The notes under the pieces were generated by a model, which had not been told where the DNA came from, did not search any database, and saw only the letters and a list, made by a program, of their open reading frames with translations. This document shows, piece by piece, positions 47,498 to 54,826 of a stretch of 64,000 nt of DNA. Location: assembly GCF_004519295.1 (NCBI RefSeq), contig NZ_SOZH01000003.1, positions 186,001-250,000 on the forward strand. The letters are read 5' to 3'. The stretch comes from Cellulosimicrobium funkei (lineage in GTDB: Bacteria > Actinomycetota > Actinomycetes > Actinomycetales > Cellulomonadaceae). Numbering within the stretch: the stretch's first letter is position 1; each line of letters starts with the position of its first letter. Made by a program: the position numbers and the translations under genes.

Positions 47498-47571
47498 TGC
47501 CCCGGGTGGGATTCGAACCCACACTGGATCGGGTTTGAGCCGAACGCCTCTGCCGGTTGGGCTACCGGGGC
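47498..47571 (-). tRNA. tRNA with CAA anticodon (Leu by anticodon), class I shape
   Basis: A 74-nt cloverleaf on the minus strand. The acceptor GCCCCGG pairs with CCGGGGC and discriminator A73. The D-arm has GG in the loop, the T-arm is GTGGG-TTCGAAT-CCCAC, and the anticodon loop CTCAAAC reads CAA at 34-36 (codon UUG, Leu). The anticodon stem has a U27-U43 mismatch. The variable region is only 5 nt, whereas normal tRNA-Leu is class II with a long arm. The genome follows A73 with CCC, so CCA is not encoded. Confidence 0.8.
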
Positions 47572-47694
47572 CGCGCGCGGAGGTGTCCAGCCGGGTTCCG
47601 CCGCGCGGGCACCATCGAACCACACGCGCGCGCCTTCACGAGAATCACACTCCTCGGAGGGTGAAACGCGGGGACGGCACCCGGTGCGGCGCAC

Positions 47695-47700
47695 TACGAT
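47695..47700 (+). promoter_or_regulatory. -10 box TACGAT for the ANTAR regulator gene
   Basis: TACGAT ends 7 nt before GTG 47708. It overlaps the upstream in-frame ATG 47699, ruling that start out if the promoter is real. Confidence 0.5.
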
Positions 47701-47707
47701 GAGTCCC

Positions 47708-48382
47708 GTGAGTGACCAGACAGCGCAGCCCGAGGACAAGCAGCCGCTCGACCTGCCCCCGATGATCGAGCCCGAGCCCGCCGCCACCCCCGCCCCGTCG
47801 GGTCGCGCCGCGCGCCGCGCCGTCGTCGCGGAGGACGAGGCCCTGATCCGTCTCGACGTCGTCGAGACGCTGCGGGACGCCGGGTTCGACGTCGTCGGCG
47901 AGGCCGGCGACGGTGCGACGGCGGTGAAGCTGGCGCTCGAGCTCAAGCCCGACGTCGTGGTCATGGACGTGAAGATGCCCGAGCTCGACGGCATCTCCGC
48001 GGCGGAGCAGATCGGCAAGGCGCACGCCGCCCCGGTCGTCCTGCTGACGGCGTTCTCGCAGGCGGAGCTCGTCGAGCGGGCGCGCGACGCCGGCGCCATG
48101 GCGTACGTCGTCAAGCCGTTCACCCCGGCTGACCTGCTGCCTGCGGTCGAGATCGCGATCTCGCGCTACTCGCAGATCTCGGCCCTCGAGTCCGAGGTGG
48201 CCGACCTCGCGGAGCGCTTCGAGACGCGCAAGCGCGTCGACCGTGCGAAGGGCCTGCTCATGACGAAGATGGGCCTGTCGGAGCCGGAGTCGTTCCGCTG
48301 GATCCAGAAGACGTCGATGGACCGCCGCCTCACGATGCGCGAGGTCGCGGACGCCGTCATCGAGCAGGTCGGCGGCGCCTGA
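47708..48382 (+). CDS. ANTAR-domain response regulator (PdtaR-like)
   Basis: A 224-residue cytoplasmic regulator. After a 35-residue disordered N-terminus the receiver domain has the acidic pair in VVAEDEALIRLDV, phospho-acceptor Asp in DVVVMDVKMPELDG, Thr in VVLLTAFSQ and Lys in YVVKPFTP. The C-terminal ANTAR domain (RAKGLLMTKMGLSEPESFRWIQ ... MREVADAVIEQ) binds dual-hexaloop RNAs to control antitermination. It resembles mycobacterial PdtaR (Rv1626), which pairs with the histidine kinase PdtaS; no kinase gene lies in the window. Confidence 0.92.
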   Translation: MSDQTAQPEDKQPLDLPPMIEPEPAATPAPSGRAARRAVVAEDEALIRLDVVETLRDAGFDVVGEAGDGATAVKLALELKPDVVVMDVKMPELDGISAAEQIGKAHAAPVVLLTAFSQAELVERARDAGAMAYVVKPFTPADLLPAVEIAISRYSQISALESEVADLAERFETRKRVDRAKGLLMTKMGLSEPESFRWIQKTSMDRRLTMREVADAVIEQVGGA

Positions 48383-48412
48383 GCCGCCCGCCACGCCCGG
48401 CGCGCCGCGCGG

Positions 48413-48430
48413 AGGTCCTGATCAGGACCT
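48413..48430. promoter_or_regulatory. 18-bp perfect palindrome
   Basis: AGGTCCTGATCAGGACCT is a perfect 18-bp inverted repeat with no spacer, touching the -35 box at 48431. It could be an operator for the GNAT promoter, or form a short terminator hairpin of the regulator gene with the following TTTGT. Confidence 0.6.
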
Positions 48431-48459
48431 TTGTCACGGGGCTCCGGGCGGGCTATCGT
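48431..48459 (+). promoter_or_regulatory. Promoter TTGTCA-17-TATCGT upstream of the GNAT gene
   Basis: A -35 box TTGTCA (48431-48436), 17-bp spacer and -10 TATCGT (48454-48459) make the best sigma-70-type promoter in this part. RNA start is expected near 48466, with a leader of about 150 nt. Confidence 0.6.
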
Positions 48460-48617
48460 CTTGGACTGGCGTCCAGCAGTTCCGGGGCGGTGAACACGGT
48501 CGCCACGTAGTGCTCATGTCGACGGCCGACGGTGCTGTCCGAGCGACGTGGACCTTCTCACGCCCCACGTCCCTCGGTGCCGCCGCCGGTCCCACGGTGC
48601 GAACGAGGAGGAGCGCA

Positions 48618-49283
48618 GTGCGCCCAGCAGTGGAGGTCAGGCCCGCGGTCGGTGACGACCTGCCGGGGATCGCTGTGCTGTGCTCGGAGGCACGCCGCGA
48701 GTCGGCGTCCGGGGCGCAGATCTGCGCGCCCGACGAAGACCGCCTGGTCCGGCACCTGTCGGTGCTGCTCACCCTGCCCGGCGGCAACGTGCTCGTCGCC
48801 CTGCACGACGGCCGCCCCGTCGGGTTCGTCCTGGCCCGCGTGCTCGACCCGCACCTGTTCGCGGACGAGCCGAGCCTGTACGTCGAGGCGGTGTACGTGG
48901 GGGAGGACGCCCGGCGCCGCGGCGTGGGTCACGCGCTCCTCAGCGCGACGGCCGAGCTCGCCGCGTCGTCCGGCGCGACGCACGTCTACTCCGTGCCCAT
49001 CCCCGGTTCCCGAGGCGTGCAGCGCTTCCTCGCGCGACTGGGCTTCGGCCCGGTGGCCGGGCACCGCGTCGTCTCGACGGCGGTCCTGCAGCGCCGGCTC
49101 GCGGCCGACCTCACCCCGGCCCGCCGGGGCACGCGCTCCCTCGAGGACCTCATCGCGCGCCGTCGGCGCGCCCGCACCGAGACGATGTCGGGGCCGGTCG
49201 ACCTGCGCGAGTTCCAGGCCGAGTACAACAGCCGCGCGGGCGTGGTGACGCCGGCCGACACGCGCGAGACCCTGCCCGGCTGA
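48618..49283 (+). CDS. GNAT family N-acetyltransferase
   Basis: A 221-residue acetyltransferase. The GNAT fold is clear: VEVRPAVGDDLPGI, VGFVLARVLD, LYVEAVYVGEDARRRGVGHALLSATAELA (acetyl-CoA loop RRRGVG) and FLARLGF. The last 70 residues are basic then mixed (LEDLIARRRRARTETMSG) and not part of the usual domain. Substrate unknown. GTG 48618 has the strong GAGGAGGAG site; GTG/ATG codons at 48510/48516 are in frame but unsupported. Confidence 0.85.
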   Translation: MRPAVEVRPAVGDDLPGIAVLCSEARRESASGAQICAPDEDRLVRHLSVLLTLPGGNVLVALHDGRPVGFVLARVLDPHLFADEPSLYVEAVYVGEDARRRGVGHALLSATAELAASSGATHVYSVPIPGSRGVQRFLARLGFGPVAGHRVVSTAVLQRRLAADLTPARRGTRSLEDLIARRRRARTETMSGPVDLREFQAEYNSRAGVVTPADTRETLPG

Positions 49284-49320
49284 GCCGGGCTCTCGCGCCC
49301 TGCGGCCGGCGTCGCCCCGG

Positions 49321-49806
49321 TCAGCCCTGCGCGAGGATCATGCACGTGAGGCGCGCCGTGCACACGCGGCGCCCCTCGTCGTCGGACACGACGATCTCGT
49401 AGCTCGCCGTCGTGCGCCCGCGGTGCACCGCGACCGCCTCGCCGTGCACCCAGCCGTCGCGCACCCCCCGGTGGTGCGTCGCGTTCACCTCGATGCCCAC
49501 GGCCGCGCGGCCGGGCCCGCCGTGCAGCTGCGCGGCGATGGACCCCAGCGTCTCGGCGAGGACGACGGACGCGCCCCCGTGCAGCAGCCCCGCGGGCTGC
49601 GTGTTGCCCGCCACGGGCATGCGTGCGGTGACACGGTCGGCTCCCACCTCGCCCAGCTCGATGCCCATGCGCTCGATGAGCGTCCCCTCGGTGCGCAGGC
49701 CCATCGCCTCGTAGGCGTGGCGCGGGGCGTCGGGTGTCGACGGCGTGGCGGGGGACGGCGTCCCGGTCCGGGCGGCGTTCTGGTCGGAACCGTGCGTGTG
49801 GGTCAT
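49321..49806 (-). CDS. PaaI-type hotdog thioesterase
   Basis: A 161-residue thioesterase of the hotdog fold. The conserved NTQPAGLLHGGASVVLAETLGSIAA carries the catalytic-site segment (HGG then Glu), followed by VGIEVNATHHRGVRDGWV. It is likely to hydrolyse an acyl-CoA. The first 30 residues are disordered. ATG 49806 is preferred to the longer frame, and the region upstream is the divergent polA promoter. Confidence 0.87.
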   Translation of the reverse strand: MTHTHGSDQNAARTGTPSPATPSTPDAPRHAYEAMGLRTEGTLIERMGIELGEVGADRVTARMPVAGNTQPAGLLHGGASVVLAETLGSIAAQLHGGPGRAAVGIEVNATHHRGVRDGWVHGEAVAVHRGRTTASYEIVVSDDEGRRVCTARLTCMILAQG

Positions 49807-49818
49807 GGGCGATAGGTT
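49796..49818 (+). promoter_or_regulatory. polA promoter with TGTGGGT element and -10 TAGGTT
   Basis: TAGGTT (49813-49818) ends 7 nt before GTG 49826 (leaderless). Nine nt before the hexamer lies TGTGGGT, spaced exactly as in front of uvrB. The element overlaps the start codon of the divergent thioesterase gene. Confidence 0.45.
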
Positions 49819-49825
49819 GGCACCC

Positions 49826-52510
49826 GTGACGACCTCCGCGCGACCTCGCCTCCTGCTCATCGACGGACACTCCATGGCCTACCGCGCGTTCTTCGCGCTC
49901 CCGGCGGAGAACTTCTCGACGACCACGGGGCAGCACACGAACGCGGTCTACGGGTTCACCTCGATGCTCATCAACCTCCTGCGGGACGAGGAGCCCACGC
50001 ACGTCGCCGTCGCGTTCGACGCCGGGCGCCAGTCCTTCCGCACCGAGATCCTGCCCAGCTACAAGGGCACGCGGGAGTCCACCCCCAAGCCGTTCCGGGG
50101 CCAGGTGCCGCTCATCAAGGAGATCCTGGAGACGCTGCACATCCCGACGCTCGAGCGCGAGGGCTACGAGGCCGACGACATCTTCGCGACCCTCGCGACG
50201 CAGGGCGCCGCCGCCGGGATGGAGGTGCTCGTCTGCTCGGGGGACCGAGACTCGTTCCAGCTCGTCGGCCCGGACGTCACGGTGCTCTACCCGAAGAAGG
50301 GCGTCTCGGAGCTCGCGCGCATGGACAGCGCCGCCGTCGTCGAGAAGTACGGCGTGCCGCCCGAGCGCTACCCGGACCTCGCCGCCCTCGTCGGCGAGAC
50401 GTCCGACAACCTGCCGGGCATCCCCGGCGTCGGCCCCAAGACGGCCGCCAAGTGGATCACGGCGTACGGCGACCTCGACGGCCTGCTGGACCACGCGGAC
50501 GAGATCAAGGGCAAGGCGGGGGAGAACCTGCGGGCGCACCTCGACCAGGTCCGCCTCAACCGGCAGCTCAACGCGCTCCTGCGCGACCTCGAGCTGCCGG
50601 TCGGCCCCGACGACCTCGCGACGCGTCCCTGGGACCGCGAGGCCGCCCACCGCGTGCTCGACGCCCTGGAGTTCCGCGCCCTGCGCGACCGGCTCTTCGC
50701 GATCGCCCCCGAGGGCGAGGTCGAGGCCGAGGCGGGGTTCGACGTCGCGCTCGCCGACGTCCTGCCGGGGGGGCTGGGCGCCTGGCTGGCCGAGCACGGC
50801 ACGCGCCCGCTGGGCGTCGAGGTGGCCGGCAAGGCCGTGCCCGGCGGCGGGGACGCGTGGGGCCTCGCGGTGTCCGACGACGCCGGGGCGGCCGTCGCGC
50901 TCGAGCTCGCCGACGTCGCGGGCGCCGACGACGAGGCGCTCGCCGCGTGGCTCGCCGACCCGGAACGGCCCAAGGTCCTGCACGGCGCGAAGTCGGCCTG
51001 GCACGAGCTCGCGGCGCGCGGCTACGACCTCGCGGGCGTCACGTTCGACACCGAGCTCGCCGCGTACCTGTGCCACCCCGACCAGCGGGGCTACGACCTG
51101 GGCGACCTCGTCGTGCGGCACCTGCACCGCGAGCTCCGCCCGGACACGGAGGCGGGCAACGACGCGCAGGGCGCGCTCGACCTCTCGCTCGACGGCAGCG
51201 GCGAGCAGGAGCGCGACGCGGTGCGCGCGCTCGCCGTCGCCCAGCTCGGCGAGGTCCTCGCGGGCGAGCTCGAGGACCGGGGGGCCACGACGCTCCTCGC
51301 CGGCCTCGAGCTGCCGCTGTCCCAGGTGCTCGCGCGCATGGAGCAGCGCGGCATCGCGGCGGACGTCACGTACCTGCGCGAGCTCGAGCAGCACTTCGGC
51401 GACCTCGTCGCGACCGCCGCGTCGGAGGCCTACGCCGTCATCGGACGCGAGGTGAACCTGGGCTCCCCGAAGCAGCTCCAGGAGGTGCTGTTCGACCAGC
51501 TCGGGATGCCCAAGACGAAGAAGATCAAGACGGGCTACACGACCGACGCGTCGGCGCTCGCGGACCTCTTCGTCAAGACGCAGCACCCGTTCCTCGAGCA
51601 CCTGCTCGCCCACCGCGACGCGTCGCGGCTGCGCCAGACGGTCGAGGGGCTGCTGAAGTCCGTCGCCGACGACGGCCGCATCCACACGACGTTCCAGCAG
51701 ACGATCGCGGCGACGGGCCGGCTCAGCTCGACCGACCCGAACCTCCAGAACATCCCGATCCGCACCGAGGCGGGCCGGCGCATCCGGCGCGCGTTCGTCG
51801 TCGGCGAGGGCTACGAGACGCTCATGACGGCCGACTACAGCCAGATCGAGATGCGCATCATGGCGCACCTCTCGGGCGACGAGGGTCTCATCGAGGCGTT
51901 CCGGTCCGGGGAGGACCTGCACTCCTACGTCGGGTCGCGCGTGTTCGAGGTCCCGGCGGCCGAGGTCACGCCCGCGATGCGCTCGAAGATCAAGGCGATG
52001 TCGTACGGCCTCGCGTACGGGTTGTCGGCGTTCGGGCTCTCGCAGCAGCTCACCATCGAGGTGGGCGAGGCCCAGAAGCTCATGGACGACTACTTCGAGC
52101 GCTTCGGCGGCGTGCGCGACTACCTCACGGGCGTCGTCGACGAGGCGCGGGCCACGGGCTACACGGCGACCATCCTCGGGCGCCGCCGTTACCTGCCCGA
52201 CCTCACGAGCGACAACCGGCAGCGCCGCCAGATGGCGGAGCGCATGGCCCTCAACGCGCCGATCCAGGGCAGCGCGGCCGACATCATCAAGGTCGCGATG
52301 CTCAACGTGCAGCGGGCGCTCGACGAGCGCGGGCTGCGCTCACGGCTGCTCCTCCAGGTGCACGACGAGCTCGTGGTCGAGGTCGCCCACGGCGAGCGCG
52401 ACGCCGTCGAGGAGGTGCTGCGCACGCAGATGGGCGCGGCGGCGGACCTCGACGTGCCGCTCGACGTCTCGGTCGGCGTCGGTGCCACGTGGCACGAGGC
52501 GGGTCACTGA
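49826..52510 (+). CDS. polA: DNA polymerase I
   Basis: An 894-residue repair and Okazaki-fragment polymerase. It has an N-terminal 5-prime nuclease (LLLIDGHSMAYRAFFALP, GYEADDIFATLA, SGDRDSFQL, GVGPKTAAKW), a middle 3-5 exonuclease-like domain whose acidic exo motifs are missing (first strand reads LGVEVAGKAV), and a C-terminal polymerase with DYSQIEMRIMAHLSGD, KAMSYGLAYGLS and VHDELVVEV. Tyr occupies the O-helix position that is Phe762 in E. coli. Start is GTG 49826. A convergent methyltransferase gene follows after a hairpin. Confidence 0.96.
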   Translation: MTTSARPRLLLIDGHSMAYRAFFALPAENFSTTTGQHTNAVYGFTSMLINLLRDEEPTHVAVAFDAGRQSFRTEILPSYKGTRESTPKPFRGQVPLIKEILETLHIPTLEREGYEADDIFATLATQGAAAGMEVLVCSGDRDSFQLVGPDVTVLYPKKGVSELARMDSAAVVEKYGVPPERYPDLAALVGETSDNLPGIPGVGPKTAAKWITAYGDLDGLLDHADEIKGKAGENLRAHLDQVRLNRQLNALLRDLELPVGPDDLATRPWDREAAHRVLDALEFRALRDRLFAIAPEGEVEAEAGFDVALADVLPGGLGAWLAEHGTRPLGVEVAGKAVPGGGDAWGLAVSDDAGAAVALELADVAGADDEALAAWLADPERPKVLHGAKSAWHELAARGYDLAGVTFDTELAAYLCHPDQRGYDLGDLVVRHLHRELRPDTEAGNDAQGALDLSLDGSGEQERDAVRALAVAQLGEVLAGELEDRGATTLLAGLELPLSQVLARMEQRGIAADVTYLRELEQHFGDLVATAASEAYAVIGREVNLGSPKQLQEVLFDQLGMPKTKKIKTGYTTDASALADLFVKTQHPFLEHLLAHRDASRLRQTVEGLLKSVADDGRIHTTFQQTIAATGRLSSTDPNLQNIPIRTEAGRRIRRAFVVGEGYETLMTADYSQIEMRIMAHLSGDEGLIEAFRSGEDLHSYVGSRVFEVPAAEVTPAMRSKIKAMSYGLAYGLSAFGLSQQLTIEVGEAQKLMDDYFERFGGVRDYLTGVVDEARATGYTATILGRRRYLPDLTSDNRQRRQMAERMALNAPIQGSAADIIKVAMLNVQRALDERGLRSRLLLQVHDELVVEVAHGERDAVEEVLRTQMGAAADLDVPLDVSVGVGATWHEAGH

Positions 52511-52530
52511 CCCGGGCGCGTCAGCCCGGG
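52511..52530. terminator. Hairpin between convergent polA and methyltransferase genes
   Basis: CCCGGGC-6 nt-GCCCGGG begins right after the polA stop and contains the stop codon of the opposite gene. A 7-bp GC stem without a T-tract; it may serve both strands. Confidence 0.45.
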
Positions 52531-53378
52531 AGGCGCGTGCGGAAGATCGCCGTCCCGGGCAGGTAGGCGCCACGCACCGGTCCCCAGCCGCCCCACACCT
52601 CGGTGTTGTCGGCGGGCCACTCGGGCTCGACGACGTCGCGCAGCTCCAGCCCGGCGGCGACCACCTCGCGCACGTGGTCGCCCAGGGTGCGGTGGTACTC
52701 GGCGTAGACGACACGGCCGGCGGCGTCGGTCTCGACGTAGGGCCGGCGGTCGAAGTAGGACCGGTTCGCGGTCAGCCCGCGCTCGCTCGGGTCGTCGGGG
52801 AACGCCCACCGCATCGGGTGCGTCACCGAGAACGTCCACGTGCCGCCGGGCCGCAGCACGCGTGCGACCTCGCGGTGGACGGCCGCCGCGTCGGGCACGA
52901 ACGGGATCGCGCCGAACGAGGTGAACGCGACGTCGAACGTGGCGTCGGCGAACGGGAGCCGGCGCGCGTCGGCCTGGACGGCCGGGACGCGCACGCCCGT
53001 CGCCCGGTCCAGCGCCGCCCCCGCGGCGAGCATGCCGCCGGACACGTCCGTCGCGACGACCTCCGCTCCCTGCGTCTCGAGCCAGCGCGAGCACTGTGCC
53101 GCGCCCGCGCCGACCTCGAGCACCCGGCGTCCCGCGACGTCGCCGAGCAGACGCGCGTCCCGCTCGCGCAGGCCCTCCGGGCACCAGCAGAAGTCCGCCG
53201 CGCCGAGGAAGGTCCCGTGCTCGTGGAGGTACTCCTGCGCGTTGGCGTCCCACCACCCGCGGCCGGCGCGGCCGCCCTCGGTCGCGGGCACGTCGCGGTA
53301 GCCGGCGTCGGCGGTCGGACCGGGGGCCGCGCCGGAGGGCGCGACGACGGGCGGCTCGGGCGAGGAGGGCGCACTCAT
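52521..53378 (-). CDS. Class I SAM-dependent methyltransferase
   Basis: A protein of about 285 residues with the methyltransferase fold: SAM loop VLEVGAGAAQCSRWLETQGAEVVATDVSGGML, ADARRLPFADATFDVAFTSFGAIPF (UbiE-like post-loop) and VLRPGGTWTFSV. The front segment GWWDANAQEYLHEHGTFLG is shared with actinobacterial methyltransferases found next to polA. Substrate unknown. ATG 53378 is preferred because a GAGAAT -10-like box on the minus strand ends 6-7 nt before it; ATG 53387 is the alternative. Confidence 0.85.
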   Translation of the reverse strand: MSAPSSPEPPVVAPSGAAPGPTADAGYRDVPATEGGRAGRGWWDANAQEYLHEHGTFLGAADFCWCPEGLRERDARLLGDVAGRRVLEVGAGAAQCSRWLETQGAEVVATDVSGGMLAAGAALDRATGVRVPAVQADARRLPFADATFDVAFTSFGAIPFVPDAAAVHREVARVLRPGGTWTFSVTHPMRWAFPDDPSERGLTANRSYFDRRPYVETDAAGRVVYAEYHRTLGDHVREVVAAGLELRDVVEPEWPADNTEVWGGWGPVRGAYLPGTAIFRTRLPG

Positions 53379-53484
53379 GCCTCCCATTCTCCCGGTCCCC
53401 GCCGCACGGCCCGTCCGGTCGGGACCTTGGTCGTCGGCGTGCCCGCGGACCGGGACGGGCGATGACCCGTCGCGCGGGGGTGGC

Positions 53485-53490
53485 TAGGGT
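53485..53490 (+). promoter_or_regulatory. -10 box TAGGGT upstream of pfkA
   Basis: TAGGGT would start RNA near 53497, giving an 87-nt leader that begins with a hairpin. Confidence 0.4.
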
Positions 53491-53509
53491 TGAGGGCGAC
53501 GCGGTGCCG

Positions 53510-53527
53510 CGGAGGTCGGCACCTCCG
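53510..53527 (+). promoter_or_regulatory. Leader hairpin of pfkA containing an anti-SD-like arm
   Basis: CGGAGGT-CGG/C-ACCTCCG forms a 7-bp stem with a 4-nt loop. The right arm CCTCCG could instead pair 6 bp with the real ribosome site CGGAGG at 53573-53578. Confidence 0.4.
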
Positions 53528-53583
53528 TCGACGCCCGGCATGCGCGCGAGGCCGCGCGACGCGACGACGAGACGGAGGAACAG

Positions 53584-54609
53584 GTGCGCATCGGACTTCT
53601 CACCGGCGGGGGCGACTGCCCCGGGCTGAACGCGGCGATCCGGGCCGTGGTCAAGCAGGGGACGGGGGAGTACGGGCACACCATCATCGGCTTCCGCAAC
53701 GGCTGGCGCGGCGTCGTCGACGGCGACGTCCACCCGCTCGGCCGCCAGGACATCCGGAACGTCCTGCCCGTGGGCGGCACGCTGCTCGGCACGGCGCGGT
53801 TCCACCCGCGCGAGGAGGACGGCAGCATGGACGCCGTGCTCGCGACGGTCGAGGCCGAGCACCTCGACGCGCTGATCTGCATCGGCGGCGACGGCACGCT
53901 GCACGCGGCAAGCCGTGTCGCGGAGGCGGGCGTGAAGATCGTCGCCATCCCCAAGACGATCGACAACGACGTCGAGGGCACGGACCTGTCGATCGGGTTC
54001 CACACCGCCGTGAACATCGCGACGGAGGCGCTCGACCGCGTGCACACGACTGCGGAGAGCCACAACCGCGTCATGGTGGTCGAGGTCATGGGCCGCCACG
54101 CCGGCTGGATCGCGGTCAACGCGGGCATCGCCGGCGGCGCCGAGGTCGTGCTCGCGCCGGAGCAGCCGTTCGACATCGACCAGGTCGTGAAGTTCCTCCG
54201 CCACCGGCACCGCGCGCACGCGAACTTCTCGATCGTCGTCGTGGCCGAGGGCGCCGTGCCGCGCGAGGGGTCGTCGATGGAGTTCACGCAGCAGCTCGGC
54301 CGGTTCGGGGAGATCGTCGCCGGCTCGATCGGGGAGCGGGTGAGCGCCGAGATCGCGGAGCGCACCGGGTTCGACACCCGGCTCACGGTCCTCGGCCACG
54401 TGCAGCGCGGGGGCGAGCCCACGCCGACCGACCGGATCCTCGGCAGCCGCTTCGGCGTCGCGGCCGTGGACGCCGTGAGCGCGGGGACGTCGGGCGTCAT
54501 GACGGCGCTGCGGGGCGAGCGGGTCGAGCTCGTGCCGCTCGCGGAGGTCGCGGGCCGGCCCAAGCGGGTCCCGGACGAGCTGCTGCGGGTCGCCCGCGTG
54601 CTCGCGTGA
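53584..54609 (+). CDS. pfkA: 6-phosphofructokinase
   Basis: A 341-residue glycolytic enzyme phosphorylating fructose 6-phosphate. It has LTGGGDCPGLNAAIR, ICIGGDGTLHAA, catalytic PKTIDNDVEGTDLSIGF, VEVMGRHAGWIA, VVAEGA and LGHVQRGGEPTPTDRILG. The Gly after GGD (E. coli 104) indicates ATP as phosphoryl donor, whereas PPi enzymes have Asp; the Lys of PKTIDND is shared with both group III types. Start is GTG 53584 with GGAGGA 5 nt upstream. Confidence 0.94.
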   Translation: MRIGLLTGGGDCPGLNAAIRAVVKQGTGEYGHTIIGFRNGWRGVVDGDVHPLGRQDIRNVLPVGGTLLGTARFHPREEDGSMDAVLATVEAEHLDALICIGGDGTLHAASRVAEAGVKIVAIPKTIDNDVEGTDLSIGFHTAVNIATEALDRVHTTAESHNRVMVVEVMGRHAGWIAVNAGIAGGAEVVLAPEQPFDIDQVVKFLRHRHRAHANFSIVVVAEGAVPREGSSMEFTQQLGRFGEIVAGSIGERVSAEIAERTGFDTRLTVLGHVQRGGEPTPTDRILGSRFGVAAVDAVSAGTSGVMTALRGERVELVPLAEVAGRPKRVPDELLRVARVLA

Positions 54610-54655
54610 CGCGGAACGGGTAGCCGGGACGCCCCGGCGGGCCGCGCGAGACGCG

Positions 54656-54685
54656 TTGACCGCCGGGGTGACACCCGGATAAGGT
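54656..54685 (+). promoter_or_regulatory. Promoter TTGACC-18-TAAGGT for rpsA
   Basis: A near-consensus sigma-70-type promoter: TTGACC (54656-54661), 18-bp spacer, TAAGGT (54680-54685). RNA start is expected near 54692, giving a 5-prime leader of about 135 nt. Confidence 0.65.
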
Positions 54686-54826
54686 GGACGGCGGTGCGCT
54701 GCGCCTGCCTGCATCCCGAGCCACGACGTCGACCACGACGCCGGAGCGTCCAGGGGCGTCGGCTGGAGACGCGCCGAAAACCCTACCCGCTCGACTACAC
54801 CTGTCCGCATCGGAGCATCGAACTCA

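Noticed and set aside
47498-47571. Selenocysteine tRNA
   Set aside because: The anticodon loop reads CAA, the variable arm is short and the acceptor stem is 7 bp.
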